From Inconstantimicrobium porci (GTDB taxonomy: Bacteria; Bacillota; Clostridia; Clostridiales; Clostridiaceae): 41,339 nt of DNA. Made by a program: the position numbers and the translations under genes. Positions within the stretch are counted from its first letter, which is position 1, and every line of letters starts with the position of its first letter. The notes beneath the pieces are model-generated. The model saw nothing but the letters and a program-made list of their open reading frames with translations. It did not search any database and was not told the DNA's origin. The DNA is taken from assembly GCF_009696465.1 (NCBI RefSeq), contig NZ_VULX01000025.1:1-41339 (forward strand), in the 5' to 3' direction. Of this stretch, positions 7,308-17,387 are shown one piece after another.

Positions 7308-9593
7308 TTAAAGCGCAAGATGTATTAATATATCAAAAAGAACATTAAATGTGAATTTAGCTGTACTCTTATACCATGACGGTGGTATTAAAGTTATATC
7401 CTTAAATTTATCTGTCCATGTATTTGTTACATTTAATACCTGTGCATAAGGTAGCACATCATAAAAGTAATTTGGATCATCATTTATTAACATCTCAAGT
7501 CTGTCTTTTTCAGCAGTCTCAAGGAATATCTTAAATCCTAATACCTCTCCTGCAAGCTTTGCCTTATACTTGCTAATCCTTGTAATAAATGCACTAATAA
7601 ATAGCCCTGTCATCATAAGCAGTATAGAACCTGCAGTTACATACCAAGGAATAATTCTGTGACTGTATATTTTATAATTTATAGCGAATATTATAGAACC
7701 TGCCAAAGCTGCAACAACTATATTTCTGATTTTTTTTATATTGCTAAGTCTATATAAATTATTTAGAGAAGATGCAAAACAATAAAATATAATCATTGAA
7801 AAGAATGATACAAATAAAATAAGTGCTAAACTTATTTTATTAAACTCTATATAGCTTGCTATAAGTCTTGTTATTATAAGTGGTATTATAGTAATACAGC
7901 ATAAATATAATGTTTTTGAACTTTTTTTCTGCGCAAGCTCATCCTCAAGACTTCTATCTCCCCTAAAAGAAAATTGTACCTTTAACCTAGCTTTAAATAT
8001 TTCGCCAAGTAAATTCCTACGCAATTGATCAGAAGTTACTCTTCTGCCATCACCTTTGCTAAATATTTTATTAAAAAGTTTGATTTCATAATCTCTATGT
8101 CTATTATCAAGATCTGATACCTTTTCAAGCGTAAATTTAGCTTTCTCACCATCATTATCCATAATTATATTTAAGTGTTTATGTGATGCCCAGTAAAATA
8201 TTAATGATGTTATATCTGAACTTTTCATAGCACCATTTAGTATAAAAGCAGTTTCTACAGTATTCAAACCCTCAGGTGGATAAACACCAACTACAGGTGT
8301 TACCTTTGGATCTCTGCCATACCTAAAAAATCTAAATAACGCAACTAGTACACATAAAGCAGCTGTAACTACAGATAAGTATGTTGTTATTGGACTTGGT
8401 CTTGAAAATGCATTCTTATCAGTTATTATATTAACTGTTATATTCCCTTGACATTTTAAATCTTCTGTATTTTCCACTATTATTTCATTATTTTTCTTTG
8501 ATGAGTTATACTTGACATTTGACATAACATTATAGTCCTTAATAGGAACTTCACTCTTTATTATGAACTTTGACTTCTTAATATCTGTGAATCCAGAATG
8601 ATCCCTTAGATTAAAAATAATATCATCGTCAAGGACTGGTATTGCTATATATGATACTGTAAATTCATAAATCCCCTTATCATTAGGCAGATACAAATAC
8701 TCAGAATTGCTTTCATATCTAATATTTTCATTCTTACATCTCACGTCATGAATCTTTAGAACACCATGACTGCTTAAAAACTGTTTTAGATTTATCTTCA
8801 CATCAGAATTATTTACAGTTATTTTATATTTCTTATTAACCATATATTCCTGAGCTTTATTGATACCTATATTTGTTTCTTCATCATTTATTATATAATC
8901 AACTTTCTTTTCAGGCGCTTTCATAAATGCATTATTTTCAAAAGTAGCATTAACTGTAATAGGTGCATACTTATAAACAATGTTGTCAGCTTTAACATTT
9001 ATAACGTTACCCTGTTGATTACATTCTGCTTTATTAAGACATTGATTACCGTTTTTAGCATAATAAGAACTTTCACTACTTAAGTTAACATTCTGCATAT
9101 GCATATATGGTGGATATTTTATAACTGCATTAAAATGCTTAATAGTTAGAGGCCACTTTGACCTTAAAACATCTATAATCATTTTATCTTTTGTTTTATC
9201 TTCATCTTTATAACAATTTAATGTGTATTTTATAGTTACCTGTTTCTTTGATTTTTTAAAATAACCATTGCTTTTTAATACAATATTGCTACCGTATAAT
9301 TCATAATCCACACCTGAAACTGATATGCCACTAACACTATAACAAGAAGAATCTGAATTTCCCAAAAGGTCCGTCTGAATATAATTTTTTGTTCCATTGA
9401 AACTAATATCTAGTTTTTCTATTACTTCATACTGTTTCTTATCATTTACTTCTACTAGTACTTCCATATTTTCAACATCATAAGGAAGTTTCTTTACTGC
9501 TCCCAGAAATAAATCACTTAAAAAATATTTGAAGAAAATTATCATTAGTATAATTAAAACTATCGACAAAATTTTATACTTTTTCTTTTTCAT
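7308..9593 (-). CDS. DUF2207-type membrane protein, paralogue 2 (no Gly tail)
   Basis: 761 residues with the same plan as the gene after it: an N-terminal hydrophobic segment (about 8-30), two tandem extracellular domains (the second opening VDYIINDEETNIGIN), a membrane segment near 400, VYPPEGLNTVETAFILNGA, a four-segment membrane block, then LPYAQVLNV and PPSWYKS. It ends about 20 residues later in a hydrophobic stretch, FDILIHLAL. The Ser/Gly tail of paralogue 1 is missing, either by divergence or by truncation. It begins six bases after lemA with only a weak ribosome site in the end of that gene, so coupling to lemA is likely. Confidence 0.82.
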   Translation of the reverse strand: MKKKKYKILSIVLIILMIIFFKYFLSDLFLGAVKKLPYDVENMEVLVEVNDKKQYEVIEKLDISFNGTKNYIQTDLLGNSDSSCYSVSGISVSGVDYELYGSNIVLKSNGYFKKSKKQVTIKYTLNCYKDEDKTKDKMIIDVLRSKWPLTIKHFNAVIKYPPYMHMQNVNLSSESSYYAKNGNQCLNKAECNQQGNVINVKADNIVYKYAPITVNATFENNAFMKAPEKKVDYIINDEETNIGINKAQEYMVNKKYKITVNNSDVKINLKQFLSSHGVLKIHDVRCKNENIRYESNSEYLYLPNDKGIYEFTVSYIAIPVLDDDIIFNLRDHSGFTDIKKSKFIIKSEVPIKDYNVMSNVKYNSSKKNNEIIVENTEDLKCQGNITVNIITDKNAFSRPSPITTYLSVVTAALCVLVALFRFFRYGRDPKVTPVVGVYPPEGLNTVETAFILNGAMKSSDITSLIFYWASHKHLNIIMDNDGEKAKFTLEKVSDLDNRHRDYEIKLFNKIFSKGDGRRVTSDQLRRNLLGEIFKARLKVQFSFRGDRSLEDELAQKKSSKTLYLCCITIIPLIITRLIASYIEFNKISLALILFVSFFSMIIFYCFASSLNNLYRLSNIKKIRNIVVAALAGSIIFAINYKIYSHRIIPWYVTAGSILLMMTGLFISAFITRISKYKAKLAGEVLGFKIFLETAEKDRLEMLINDDPNYFYDVLPYAQVLNVTNTWTDKFKDITLIPPSWYKSTAKFTFNVLFDILIHLAL

Positions 9594-9599
9594 TTTATA

Positions 9600-10148
9600 T
9601 TAGAACTCAACCTTTACGTTTTCTCTTTCTTCTTCTTTTATTGTAAAGTATTCTATTTCCTTTACCCTTGCTAAAGAAGCCACAATACAACTAGGAATTT
9701 TTCTAGCATATTCGTTAAGCTGTCTAGCTGAACCATTATAATATCTACGTGATTTTTCAATTTCCCCTTCAATATTAGTAAGTTCTTCTGATAACTGCTT
9801 AAATTGTAAATCAGCCTTTAGTGCAGGATAACTTTCCTTAAGCATTAATAATTTAGAAAGTGCATTACTTAATTCTCCTTCAGCTTTTGCCCTCTCCTGA
9901 ATATTCCCATTTAATGCATTTCCTCTTGCTTCAACAACCTTCTGAAATGTTGTCTTTTCATGTGATGCATATCCTTTTACTGTAGAAACAAGATTTGGGA
10001 TAAGATCATATCTCTTTTTAAGAAATACATCCATACTTGAAAATGCCTCATCAACTTTTGCTTTTAATGAAACAAATTTATTGTATGTGATTACAAACCA
10101 CACCAAAATTATTAAAAGAACTACTCCTAAAGATACTAAAAAAATCAA
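9600..10148 (-). CDS. lemA: LemA family protein
   Basis: 182 residues, the normal length for LemA. One membrane segment at about 2-20 is followed by a long helical region with the family hallmarks VDEAFSSMDVFLKKRYDLIP and LVSTVKGYASHEKTTF. The start is taken as TTG at 10148, behind GGGGGAAG at six bases; no ATG fits better. LemA proteins are membrane-anchored helical bundles of unclear biochemical role that often sit beside DUF2207 or TPM-domain genes. Here it lies between paralogues 3 and 2, which supports a joint envelope function. Confidence 0.93.
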   Translation of the reverse strand: MIFLVSLGVVLLIILVWFVITYNKFVSLKAKVDEAFSSMDVFLKKRYDLIPNLVSTVKGYASHEKTTFQKVVEARGNALNGNIQERAKAEGELSNALSKLLMLKESYPALKADLQFKQLSEELTNIEGEIEKSRRYYNGSARQLNEYARKIPSCIVASLARVKEIEYFTIKEEERENVKVEF

Positions 10149-10187
10149 AATAACTTCCCCCTTAATTAAATTGTTAATTTACATTTA

Positions 10188-10215
10188 ATTATACCATTAT
10201 GTTACTCCCATTCAA
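10188..10215 (-). promoter_or_regulatory. Possible internal promoter before lemA
   Basis: On the minus strand TTGAAT (10215-10210) and TATAAT (10193-10188) are 16 bases apart. The -10 overlaps the stop codon of the damaged paralogue 3. If active, it would let lemA and the two intact DUF2207 genes be expressed independently of the broken first gene. Confidence 0.45.
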
Positions 10216-12270
10216 AATACATGAAAGAATATAACTGAAATATATTTCACTTTCATAGAAATCAGCATATAATATTTTTTTCATTTTATTTATAAAGATC
10301 TTTTCATCATCTAAAGCTACTATATAAGGAAATACTTTTTTATAATATTGATCATTATAACTTAACAGCATATTAAGTTCTGCTGTATCTTTATCATTAA
10401 AGAAATTGTGTAATCCAAAAAGATAATGCTGCTTTTCCTTACATACCTCATTACACTTAATTGGATGATTCCTAATAGTAATAGACATAAATAAAAATAT
10501 TATAGTCATAAAAGTAATAATGAATGGTGTTGTCTTATATATGAACATAAGACAGATCACCAAGAAAAATGGTACTGATACAAATATCCAGATGTATCTA
10601 TATGAAATATTACCCTTAGACTTGTTTTTATAAGCTATGTTGCATCGCTTCGTTAAATGTGAATATAACTTAAGTAATAACACTCCAATAGCAAGGTATA
10701 TTCCAAACTTAGTAATCATATCTCTACTCTCATTAATTCTGTCGTAAATAAGACAAACAACAGTAATATACATACTGAAATTAATTATATACCTCAATAC
10801 TGAAGGAATTTCACATAATATTTTCTCATTTTCCATATTCGCCAGAAACTTCTTCTTTATAGATGAATACATTTTATACATCATATTACTACCATTTTTC
10901 TTATTGATAATAACTTCGCTGCTTTCTAAAAATAAATTATTAAACATATCTATCTCATAATCCTGATGTTCACCATCAAGATGCCCTAACTTTGTTATCT
11001 TAAAATTATATCCATCATTATTTCTAAATGACTCAATGTTTATATGTTTATGAGAATACCAGTAAAAAATAAGTGATGATGCACTCTTCTTTGAAAACTC
11101 ACTGTTAAATAAATATCCTGCTTTTAAACTGTCAATAAATTCAGGTTCATAATACCTATTTTTAGCTGTAATAATTTCAGTTTTGCAGTACTTTTTATAT
11201 ACAAAAAGTGATAAAAAAAAGCAAATCGCAGCACTGAAAAATTTAATAAGTCCGCTTATTTTCATTGGTCTAGTAAATTTGCTCTTATCAATATCCAGTT
11301 CTGCATCAATTATTGTGTTCTTATTAAGATAGTCATTGCTTTCTATCTTTATATTTCTAGATGACTTGTCAACTTTTATTCTATCTTTAATATCATCATC
11401 ACAATCAATCCTACAATCTTTTATAGGTACTGCGCTGTTTATTTTAAAATTCATCTTTTCAACATTCACATTCTTTGATCCATTATATATACAGAATCTC
11501 ACATCAGAATCAAGCGCAGGTTTCTGCTTATATGTTACTGTAAAATCAATACGTCCTTTTTTCTTCGGTAATTCTAATGAGTCATAAAATGAATTAATTC
11601 CTACTTCATTACTACTACACTTAAAATCATAAATTTTATCAAGACTTGCTTCAATATCCATAATCCTTAAAAAGTTATCATCTTCATTTTCTTTTAACAT
11701 TTCTATTGAATACTTCTGCGTCACATAATATTCCTGCTGTCTTGTAATATGTATATCAACATCCATATTTTTTATAACATAATTATATTTAAAGTCTGGA
11801 ATATTCTTAAATGTGCCTTTATCAAGTCCTACTTTCATCTTTATGCTTCCGCCAGTTTCTATTGTGCTGTTTTTTGATAATTCAATAATATTATCATAAA
11901 TTTTCTGTTTTACATTCAAATCATTTCCATCATAACTGTTGTACTTACCACTTAACAGCATTATATTTTTTGAATCTATTCTACATGGCATATTTATTTT
12001 TGCGTAAAAGCTTTTTATGTCACCATCATAATAATCCTGCAGCACATCAAAGTTAAATAAATCCTCTTTATTATCTTTTCTCTTATAATAATCAATTGTA
12101 TATTCAATTATGAACTCTTTATCTCCATTAAATCCTGCATCTCTATCACCAATTACTATATTACTAGTATAGTTATCTTTATCAAATTCAAACTTTTGAC
12201 CAATTACATTTACCTTGCTTACATTTATGTACTCATCATCAATTTGAGTATTAATAGTTTTATAAAATGC
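10189..12270 (-). pseudogene. DUF2207-type membrane protein, paralogue 3, 5' end deleted
   Basis: Homology to the two paralogues starts at once after a perfect AGGAGG (12275-12270). The frame continues without a start codon (AFYKTINTQIDDEY, then VIGDRDAGFNGDKEFIIEYT, equal to about residues 70-120 of paralogue 1). The first usual start in frame is GTG at 12045, deep inside the first domain. The signal peptide and about 60-70 residues are therefore gone. The rest is complete: second domain, membrane segment near residue 270 (counted from GTG), four-segment block and FPYIVALDDEK. It also lacks the Gly tail. Starting at GTG would give a protein without an export signal. I call it a 5'-truncated gene; a rare ATT start at 12255 is possible but 14 bases from the ribosome site. 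Confidence 0.78.
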
Positions 12271-12410
12271 CTCCTAATGATAGCTCATAACTTTTACTTA
12301 TTTATCTATTTTACTACATTTTAATCATTCCAACCAGTTATTTGCATTTATGTGTGTGAAATTTGAATGTTTAAATTCTTTATTAAATATAATGAGTAAT
12401 ACTTCATCTA

Positions 12411-12448
12411 AAACAAATAAATCAGTATGCTTTGCATACTGATTTATT
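12411..12448 (-). terminator. Terminator of pepP
   Basis: AATAAATCAGTATGC (12416-12430) pairs perfectly with GCATACTGATTTATT (12434-12448) around a three-base loop. On the minus strand TGTTTT follows. It lies 20 bases after the pepP stop. Confidence 0.85.
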
Positions 12449-12467
12449 ATCTGTTCTTAATTCTAAA

Positions 12468-14237
12468 TTATATTGTTCTAGTTTCGTGTTTTAAGAATTC
12501 TTTTTCCACTTCATCTAGATATGGACTAAGTTTTTCATAAACCATTTTATGATAGTCGTTTAGCCAAGCTAATTCTTCACTTGTAAGCATAGTCTTATCA
12601 ACTCCGTCAAGATCAATCGGACAATATGTTACAGTCTTAAGCTGATAGAATGTACCACAGTCAGTTTCCATAAACTTAGTTACAACCACCATGTTTTCAG
12701 TTCTTATACCATGTTTGCCTTCCTTATAGATACCTGGCTCATTTGTAAGGTTCATATTAAGCTCTAGTGGAACATTTATAAGTCTCTGGCTGAAATTTTG
12801 TGGGCCTTCATGAACACTAAGCAGGAATCCTACACCATGACCTGTTCCACACTTGTAATCAAGACCATTTTCCCACATAGGAAGTCTGCATATAGCATCT
12901 AAGTTTGCGCCAGTTGCACCTTTAAGGAATTTAACCTTTGCAAGATCTATATGACTTCTAAGAACAAGTGTAAAGTCTCTCTTTTCCTCTTCTGTAAGCT
13001 TTCCTAAAACAATTGTTCTTGTTATATCTGTAGTACCATCTAGATACTGTCCGCCTGAATCAACAAGGAATAACCCTTCTTTTTTCAGTTCAACGTCAGT
13101 ATTCTCTGTTGCCGAATAATGCATCATAGCTGCATGATCTTTATATGCTGCAATAGTTGCAAAACTGTCTCCTTTAGCTAAATTCCCTTCTGCTCTTAAT
13201 GCTGTAAGTTTTTTAGTAGCAGACATCTCTGTAACTTTCTGACTGCCTACATTTTCTTTAAGCCATTTGATAAATTTAACCATGGCAACACCATCTTTTA
13301 TCTGACAATTTTCAAAATTCTTTAGTTCTATATCATTTTTTACAGCTTTTAAATCTGTAGTTATATTTCTCTCTTCAACTACATTTTCTTTATTAAGTCT
13401 GCAGTATAAAGATGCATTAACCTTGGCCGGATCAATAAGAACTCTGCCAGTCAGTTTTTCAGTATCGCTTTCAATCATATCATAATCAAGTACTGTAATT
13501 CCTTCATTGTTTAATGATTTTTCGATTTCTTTAGATACCTTGTCTTTATCTATATAAAGTTTTGCACAATCTTTAGTTATTATGGCAAATGATAAAACAA
13601 CAGGAGTATAGATAACATCATTACCTCTTATATTAAACAGCCAAGCTATATCATCAAGTGAAGTTATTAGATAGCTTTCTGCGTTCTTATCTACCATTTT
13701 TGCTCTTACTTCTTTTAGTTTTTCAGATGCGCTTTTGCCTGCATACTTCGTTTCAAGGATATATATATTATCTTTGGGAAGCTTAGGTCTGTCAGACCAA
13801 GTTTCTTCTAATAGATCAAAATCCATATTTATTTTAAAATTGTTTTCTTCAGCTATTTTTTTAAAAGTCTTATAGTCATTTGCGCTGTAGCATCTTCCAT
13901 AGAATCCAAGAGTCTCACCTGATCTTACGTTTTTCTTAAGATACTCATGTATTGTGTCATATCCAGGTGTAGCAATCTTCATTAGGTCTATGCCACTTCC
14001 CTCAATCTGTTTTGCTGCCTGTATAAAATATCTGCCATCAGCCCAAAGCTTTGCACAGTTTTCTGATACAAGAAGTGTTCCTGCTGAACCTGTAAAACCA
14101 GATACATACGCTCTTCCCCTATAATAATCAGGTACATATTCACTCTGATGTGCATCAGCACTTGGAATCAAGTAATGATCTATGTTGTGTTTTTTCATAG
14201 ATTTTCTAAGCTCTCTCAAATTTTCTATATTATTCAT
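12468..14237 (-). CDS. pepP: Xaa-Pro aminopeptidase (M24B)
   Basis: 589 residues, the length of the large three-domain aminopeptidase P type. Two creatinase-like N-terminal domains (about 1-300) precede a pita-bread catalytic domain. The five metal ligands are visible: D393 and D404 (VDSGGQYLDGTTDITRT), H467 (CGTGHGVGF), E500 (NEPGIY) and E514 (GIRTENMV). It removes an N-terminal residue ahead of proline, normally with two manganese ions, in the cytoplasm. ATG 14237 follows GGGGGC. It stands alone between a terminator and an unrelated gene. Confidence 0.95.
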   Translation of the reverse strand: MNNIENLRELRKSMKKHNIDHYLIPSADAHQSEYVPDYYRGRAYVSGFTGSAGTLLVSENCAKLWADGRYFIQAAKQIEGSGIDLMKIATPGYDTIHEYLKKNVRSGETLGFYGRCYSANDYKTFKKIAEENNFKINMDFDLLEETWSDRPKLPKDNIYILETKYAGKSASEKLKEVRAKMVDKNAESYLITSLDDIAWLFNIRGNDVIYTPVVLSFAIITKDCAKLYIDKDKVSKEIEKSLNNEGITVLDYDMIESDTEKLTGRVLIDPAKVNASLYCRLNKENVVEERNITTDLKAVKNDIELKNFENCQIKDGVAMVKFIKWLKENVGSQKVTEMSATKKLTALRAEGNLAKGDSFATIAAYKDHAAMMHYSATENTDVELKKEGLFLVDSGGQYLDGTTDITRTIVLGKLTEEEKRDFTLVLRSHIDLAKVKFLKGATGANLDAICRLPMWENGLDYKCGTGHGVGFLLSVHEGPQNFSQRLINVPLELNMNLTNEPGIYKEGKHGIRTENMVVVTKFMETDCGTFYQLKTVTYCPIDLDGVDKTMLTSEELAWLNDYHKMVYEKLSPYLDEVEKEFLKHETRTI

Positions 14238-14356
14238 TTGTGTAGCCCCCTTTTATCTGTACTATATAAATAAATGATAATTATTAAATACATCTTTGTT
14301 TATTTTACATATATACTCATATATTACACTTTTTCGTTAGCCATTTCAATCAGTTA

Positions 14357-14869
14357 CTATTCTACAAACGGATTATCATTAGAATGATTAATCTCATAAA
14401 TCTGTTTAGTCCCAAGATAACTTAATGTATATGCAATAAGTTCTATAAAATCGCCTAAATATATTTCATAGGTAGCTGATTTTGCAGTATTTAAATTATT
14501 GCGGTTATAATTCAAATAAAAATTAAAATATTGGCTTCTAGAAACCTGTAGAAGAACGCTCTGAGCAATTAGCAGAATTTCTGCTCCCGCTAATGCTGGT
14601 ATATCAGGATCAGGATCCACTAATTCTTCTCTATTAGCTGAATATTTATTATTAATTACTTGCATACCATAAATAGTTGATACATACCAATATAGATATC
14701 CTGCAACAGATGCTAGCTGACCAAAGGCCTGATATGTTAAAAGCTGATAATCGTATGCATCTATAAGCCTTTGCATTAACGGAAAATCATTTTCAGAACT
14801 ATTACTTTGATTATCTTTATCATCATTCAAGTTATTAAAAATTACCTCTCCAACTTCATCAATATCCAT
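14357..14869 (-). CDS. Unknown helical protein with acidic N-terminus
   Basis: 170 residues from ATG 14869, chosen because AGGAGGTG lies at good distance; the in-frame GTG further out falls on that site. I do not recognise it. The N-terminus is acidic and Asn-rich (DKDNQSNSSENDF). The centre is helical and rich in Tyr, Leu and Ala (YDYQLLTYQAFGQLASVAGY; later SVLLQVSRSQYFNFYLNYNR). There is no signal peptide and no clear membrane span. It has its own good ribosome site and is flanked by unrelated genes. A sporulation or cytosolic role is possible, but nothing shows it. Confidence 0.65.
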   Translation of the reverse strand: MDIDEVGEVIFNNLNDDKDNQSNSSENDFPLMQRLIDAYDYQLLTYQAFGQLASVAGYLYWYVSTIYGMQVINNKYSANREELVDPDPDIPALAGAEILLIAQSVLLQVSRSQYFNFYLNYNRNNLNTAKSATYEIYLGDFIELIAYTLSYLGTKQIYEINHSNDNPFVE

Positions 14870-15045
14870 GCAACACACCTCCTAATATTTAGTTATATTC
14901 AAAAAGTGCTTTCTATGTTATATATTTAATATCATATGTGAAAAAAGCTATGATAAAAAATCGATTAAAATATGTGATATTAACATGCGATGTGAACAAT
15001 GATTATTGAAGAGCACGTAAAAACTTTAAATGACACTTAATTTAT

Positions 15046-15702
15046 CTAAATTAAATCTTTTAAATATCCCTTAATCTCAACAAGACTTTTAAATTGTCGT
15101 TCTGATAAATCAATTATTAGATCATCTGCCTTTTTTAAATCCTCAACATGAATAGATCTTATTCCTGCATTATAAGCTGCTTGAATGCCTGCAGGTGAAT
15201 CTTCAATTACAACGCAGCTATCCGTGTTCATTCCCAACTTCTTTGCTGATACTAAGAATATTTCAGGATTAGGCTTTGATGTCCTTACATCATCGGCACA
15301 AACTATGACATCAAAGATTTCTTTTAAGTCTTGAATCATAAGCTGCATTTCTAATTTTTCCTTTGATGATGATGTAGCAAGTGCCATTTTTATTTTGTTT
15401 TCTTTTAAATAGTCAAAAAGTTCAATAGCACCCTTCTTAACAGGAACTTCTCCACGTAAAATAGCCTTTTTAAGTTCTTCATCGCATTCAGCAAACATCA
15501 TAGTAGTATCAAGTTCCTGACCAAATTTATCATGTAATATTCCTATAATACTGTTTCTATCTCTTCCTATAAGCGAGACATAAAATTCCTCAGTAATCTC
15601 CAATCCATGTCTTTTGTAAACATTCTTCCAGATATTCATGTAAACACGTTCTGTATCAAAGATTACACCATCCATATCAAATATTACTGCTTTTACTGTC
15701 AT
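15046..15702 (-). CDS. HAD hydrolase, beta-phosphoglucomutase-like (copy 1)
   Basis: 218 residues with HAD motif I DMDGVIFDTE at residues 9-18, motif II ALATSSSKEK, motif III SKPNPEIF and motif IV VIEDSPAGIQAA. The insertion between motif I and II is a small helical cap, as in beta-phosphoglucomutase and sugar-phosphate phosphatases. The natural substrate cannot be read from sequence. Copy 2 (15971-16615) has the same layout and many identical stretches, so a local duplication seems likely, with the small gene at 15726 in between. Confidence 0.88.
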   Translation of the reverse strand: MTVKAVIFDMDGVIFDTERVYMNIWKNVYKRHGLEITEEFYVSLIGRDRNSIIGILHDKFGQELDTTMMFAECDEELKKAILRGEVPVKKGAIELFDYLKENKIKMALATSSSKEKLEMQLMIQDLKEIFDVIVCADDVRTSKPNPEIFLVSAKKLGMNTDSCVVIEDSPAGIQAAYNAGIRSIHVEDLKKADDLIIDLSERQFKSLVEIKGYLKDLI

Positions 15703-15725
15703 AACCCATCCTCCATCTAATTATC

Positions 15726-15929
15726 TTACTTTATTTTTAATAAGAATATTGCACAAATTGTTATTACTGCTATACATATACCATCAATCACAACAAATTT
15801 TTTAAGAATATCTTTAACATCACCTTCTTCTTTTCCTACTGCTTTACCTAATGATTTCTTTAACCATATAAACGTACCTAATGACACGATAATGCTTATA
15901 ATCGTTAATATTAGTAGTAATATTTTCAT
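15726..15929 (-). CDS. Small membrane protein between two HAD genes
   Basis: 67 residues with a hydrophobic segment at each end (LLLILTIISIIVSLGTFIWL and IDGICIAVITICAIFLL) and a charged middle, KSLGKAVGKEEGDVKD. This is a two-span hairpin with its loop on one side of the membrane. AGGAATT precedes the ATG. It is in line with the HAD genes and may be cotranscribed. No known family is recognised. Confidence 0.65.
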   Translation of the reverse strand: MKILLLILTIISIIVSLGTFIWLKKSLGKAVGKEEGDVKDILKKFVVIDGICIAVITICAIFLLKIK

Positions 15930-15970
15930 TTTTTAATTCCTCCTAATATAAAATAAGAATTAATCTTGTT

Positions 15971-16615
15971 TTATAAATAATTCATTATTTCTCTAATGTT
16001 TTTAAGCTGCTTGTCTGAATATTTTTTTATTTCCTCATCAGCTTCCTTTAAATCTTCTACATGGAATGACACCATCGAAGCATTATATGCTGCCTTTATT
16101 CCTGAAGAAGAATCTTCTATTACAATACAATTAGATGGTTCAACATCTATATTTTCAGCAGCCTTTAAAAAAATATCTGGTGCTGGCTTTGCATTTTTTA
16201 CATCATTGCTACAAACTATAGCATCAAAATACTTCTTTACATTATCTTCTGTAAGCTGTAATTGAAGTCTTTCTTGTCTTGCTGATGTTGCAAGCGCTAT
16301 TTTGTAACCCTTATTTTTTAAATATTTTAAAACATCCTCTGCACCATCTTTCAATGGTACAAGTCCATTTCTAACAATGTTCATTAGTTTTTCATCTTTT
16401 TCTTTGTACATTTTTTCTATTGGTAGTTTATCACCATATTTATCAAAAAGAATTCTTTTAATATTTTCAGTCCCCTGGCCCATCAATGGCAGATAAAAAT
16501 CTTTAGTCATTTCATGTCCATATTTTTTAAATACTTCAGTCCAAACCTGAAGATATATTCGTTCAGTATCAAAAATAACACCATCCATATCAAAAATTAC
16601 ACCATTAATATTCAT
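15971..16615 (-). CDS. HAD hydrolase, beta-phosphoglucomutase-like (copy 2)
   Basis: 214 residues. Motif I is DMDGVIFDTE at 8-17, followed by the cap region, ALATSARQERL, NAKPAPDIFLKA and VIEDSSSGIKAA. All four HAD motifs are present, so an active phosphatase or phosphomutase is expected. It shares with copy 1 the phrase IVCSNDV/IVCADDV and the ending with HVEDLKEADEEI/HVEDLKKADDLI, which points to a recent common origin. Substrate is unknown. Confidence 0.88.
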   Translation of the reverse strand: MNINGVIFDMDGVIFDTERIYLQVWTEVFKKYGHEMTKDFYLPLMGQGTENIKRILFDKYGDKLPIEKMYKEKDEKLMNIVRNGLVPLKDGAEDVLKYLKNKGYKIALATSARQERLQLQLTEDNVKKYFDAIVCSNDVKNAKPAPDIFLKAAENIDVEPSNCIVIEDSSSGIKAAYNASMVSFHVEDLKEADEEIKKYSDKQLKNIREIMNYL

Positions 16616-16771
16616 AATCTTTTTTTATTCCTCCGCTTAAAAACTTTGCTCTAATTATAACATATATTCCATAAACACTATAAAATATAATTTTTCTTTT
16701 TCAATGCAATTTCCCAGATAATAAGAAAGCCACCTTTATATAGTTGTTACCATATAAACGCAGCTTTTTAA

Positions 16772-17281
16772 TTATTCAATAAACTTTACACTTTTAGCAA
16801 TATCATTAATATGATATTTATCAGCATATATAATTATATAATCATATACTTCTCCATTAATAATGATAGACTTTGGTGATTTAAAAACTACTTCAGCAGT
16901 ATTCTGATACTCACTAAACTGATCTGATGATGGTTCAATAAGCCTTCCTTCAACATTATCTATCGTTATCTTGGATATTCTTGGGTTGCTACCATATGGT
17001 TTTGCTACATGTTCAGCATCAATTCTAGCTATATCATCAACTGTCATATTAATTCCTGTTGATGCTACAACTTGAAAAAATCCATTAGGTCCCTCATATC
17101 TTTCTTTATAATTATAATTCTTAACCCATGTACTTTCATACTTTAATGATATTTTATATAAATCACTTTTGAAAGATTTCATCTCTTCTGCTTTTGTAAA
17201 ATATGTGTAACTTCCAGTTAATACTGCACAAAAACAAAATGTTATCAGAAATAATACTATAAATTTATTTTTTCTACTCAT
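16772..17281 (-). CDS. Membrane-anchored PsbP-like protein
   Basis: 169 residues from ATG 17281; the in-frame GTG three codons upstream overlaps the AGGTG ribosome site. One N-terminal membrane segment (FIVLFLITFCFCAVLTGSY) is followed by an outside domain with YKISLKYESTWVKNYNYKER, GFFQVVAS, DNVEGRLI and a closing IAKSVKFIE. This is the pattern of small PsbP-like domains that I associate with clostridial secreted proteins and M56/BlaR-type C-termini; the role is unknown. It is in the same direction as the kinase remnant behind it. Confidence 0.62.
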   Translation of the reverse strand: MSRKNKFIVLFLITFCFCAVLTGSYTYFTKAEEMKSFKSDLYKISLKYESTWVKNYNYKERYEGPNGFFQVVASTGINMTVDDIARIDAEHVAKPYGSNPRISKITIDNVEGRLIEPSSDQFSEYQNTAEVVFKSPKSIIINGEVYDYIIIYADKYHINDIAKSVKFIE

Positions 17282-17387
17282 AAATTTCACCTACCAATAA
17301 ACACATTTGGGATTATTATGCGTACTATACCATTTCTTATACATAATATTCACTTATAATCTAAGATCATTGCAAATTCTAGTTGTT

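Noticed and set aside
12253-12255. ATT as functional start of DUF2207 paralogue 3
   Set aside because: It is 14 bases from the ribosome site and would still give a protein without signal peptide, so truncation is the better explanation.
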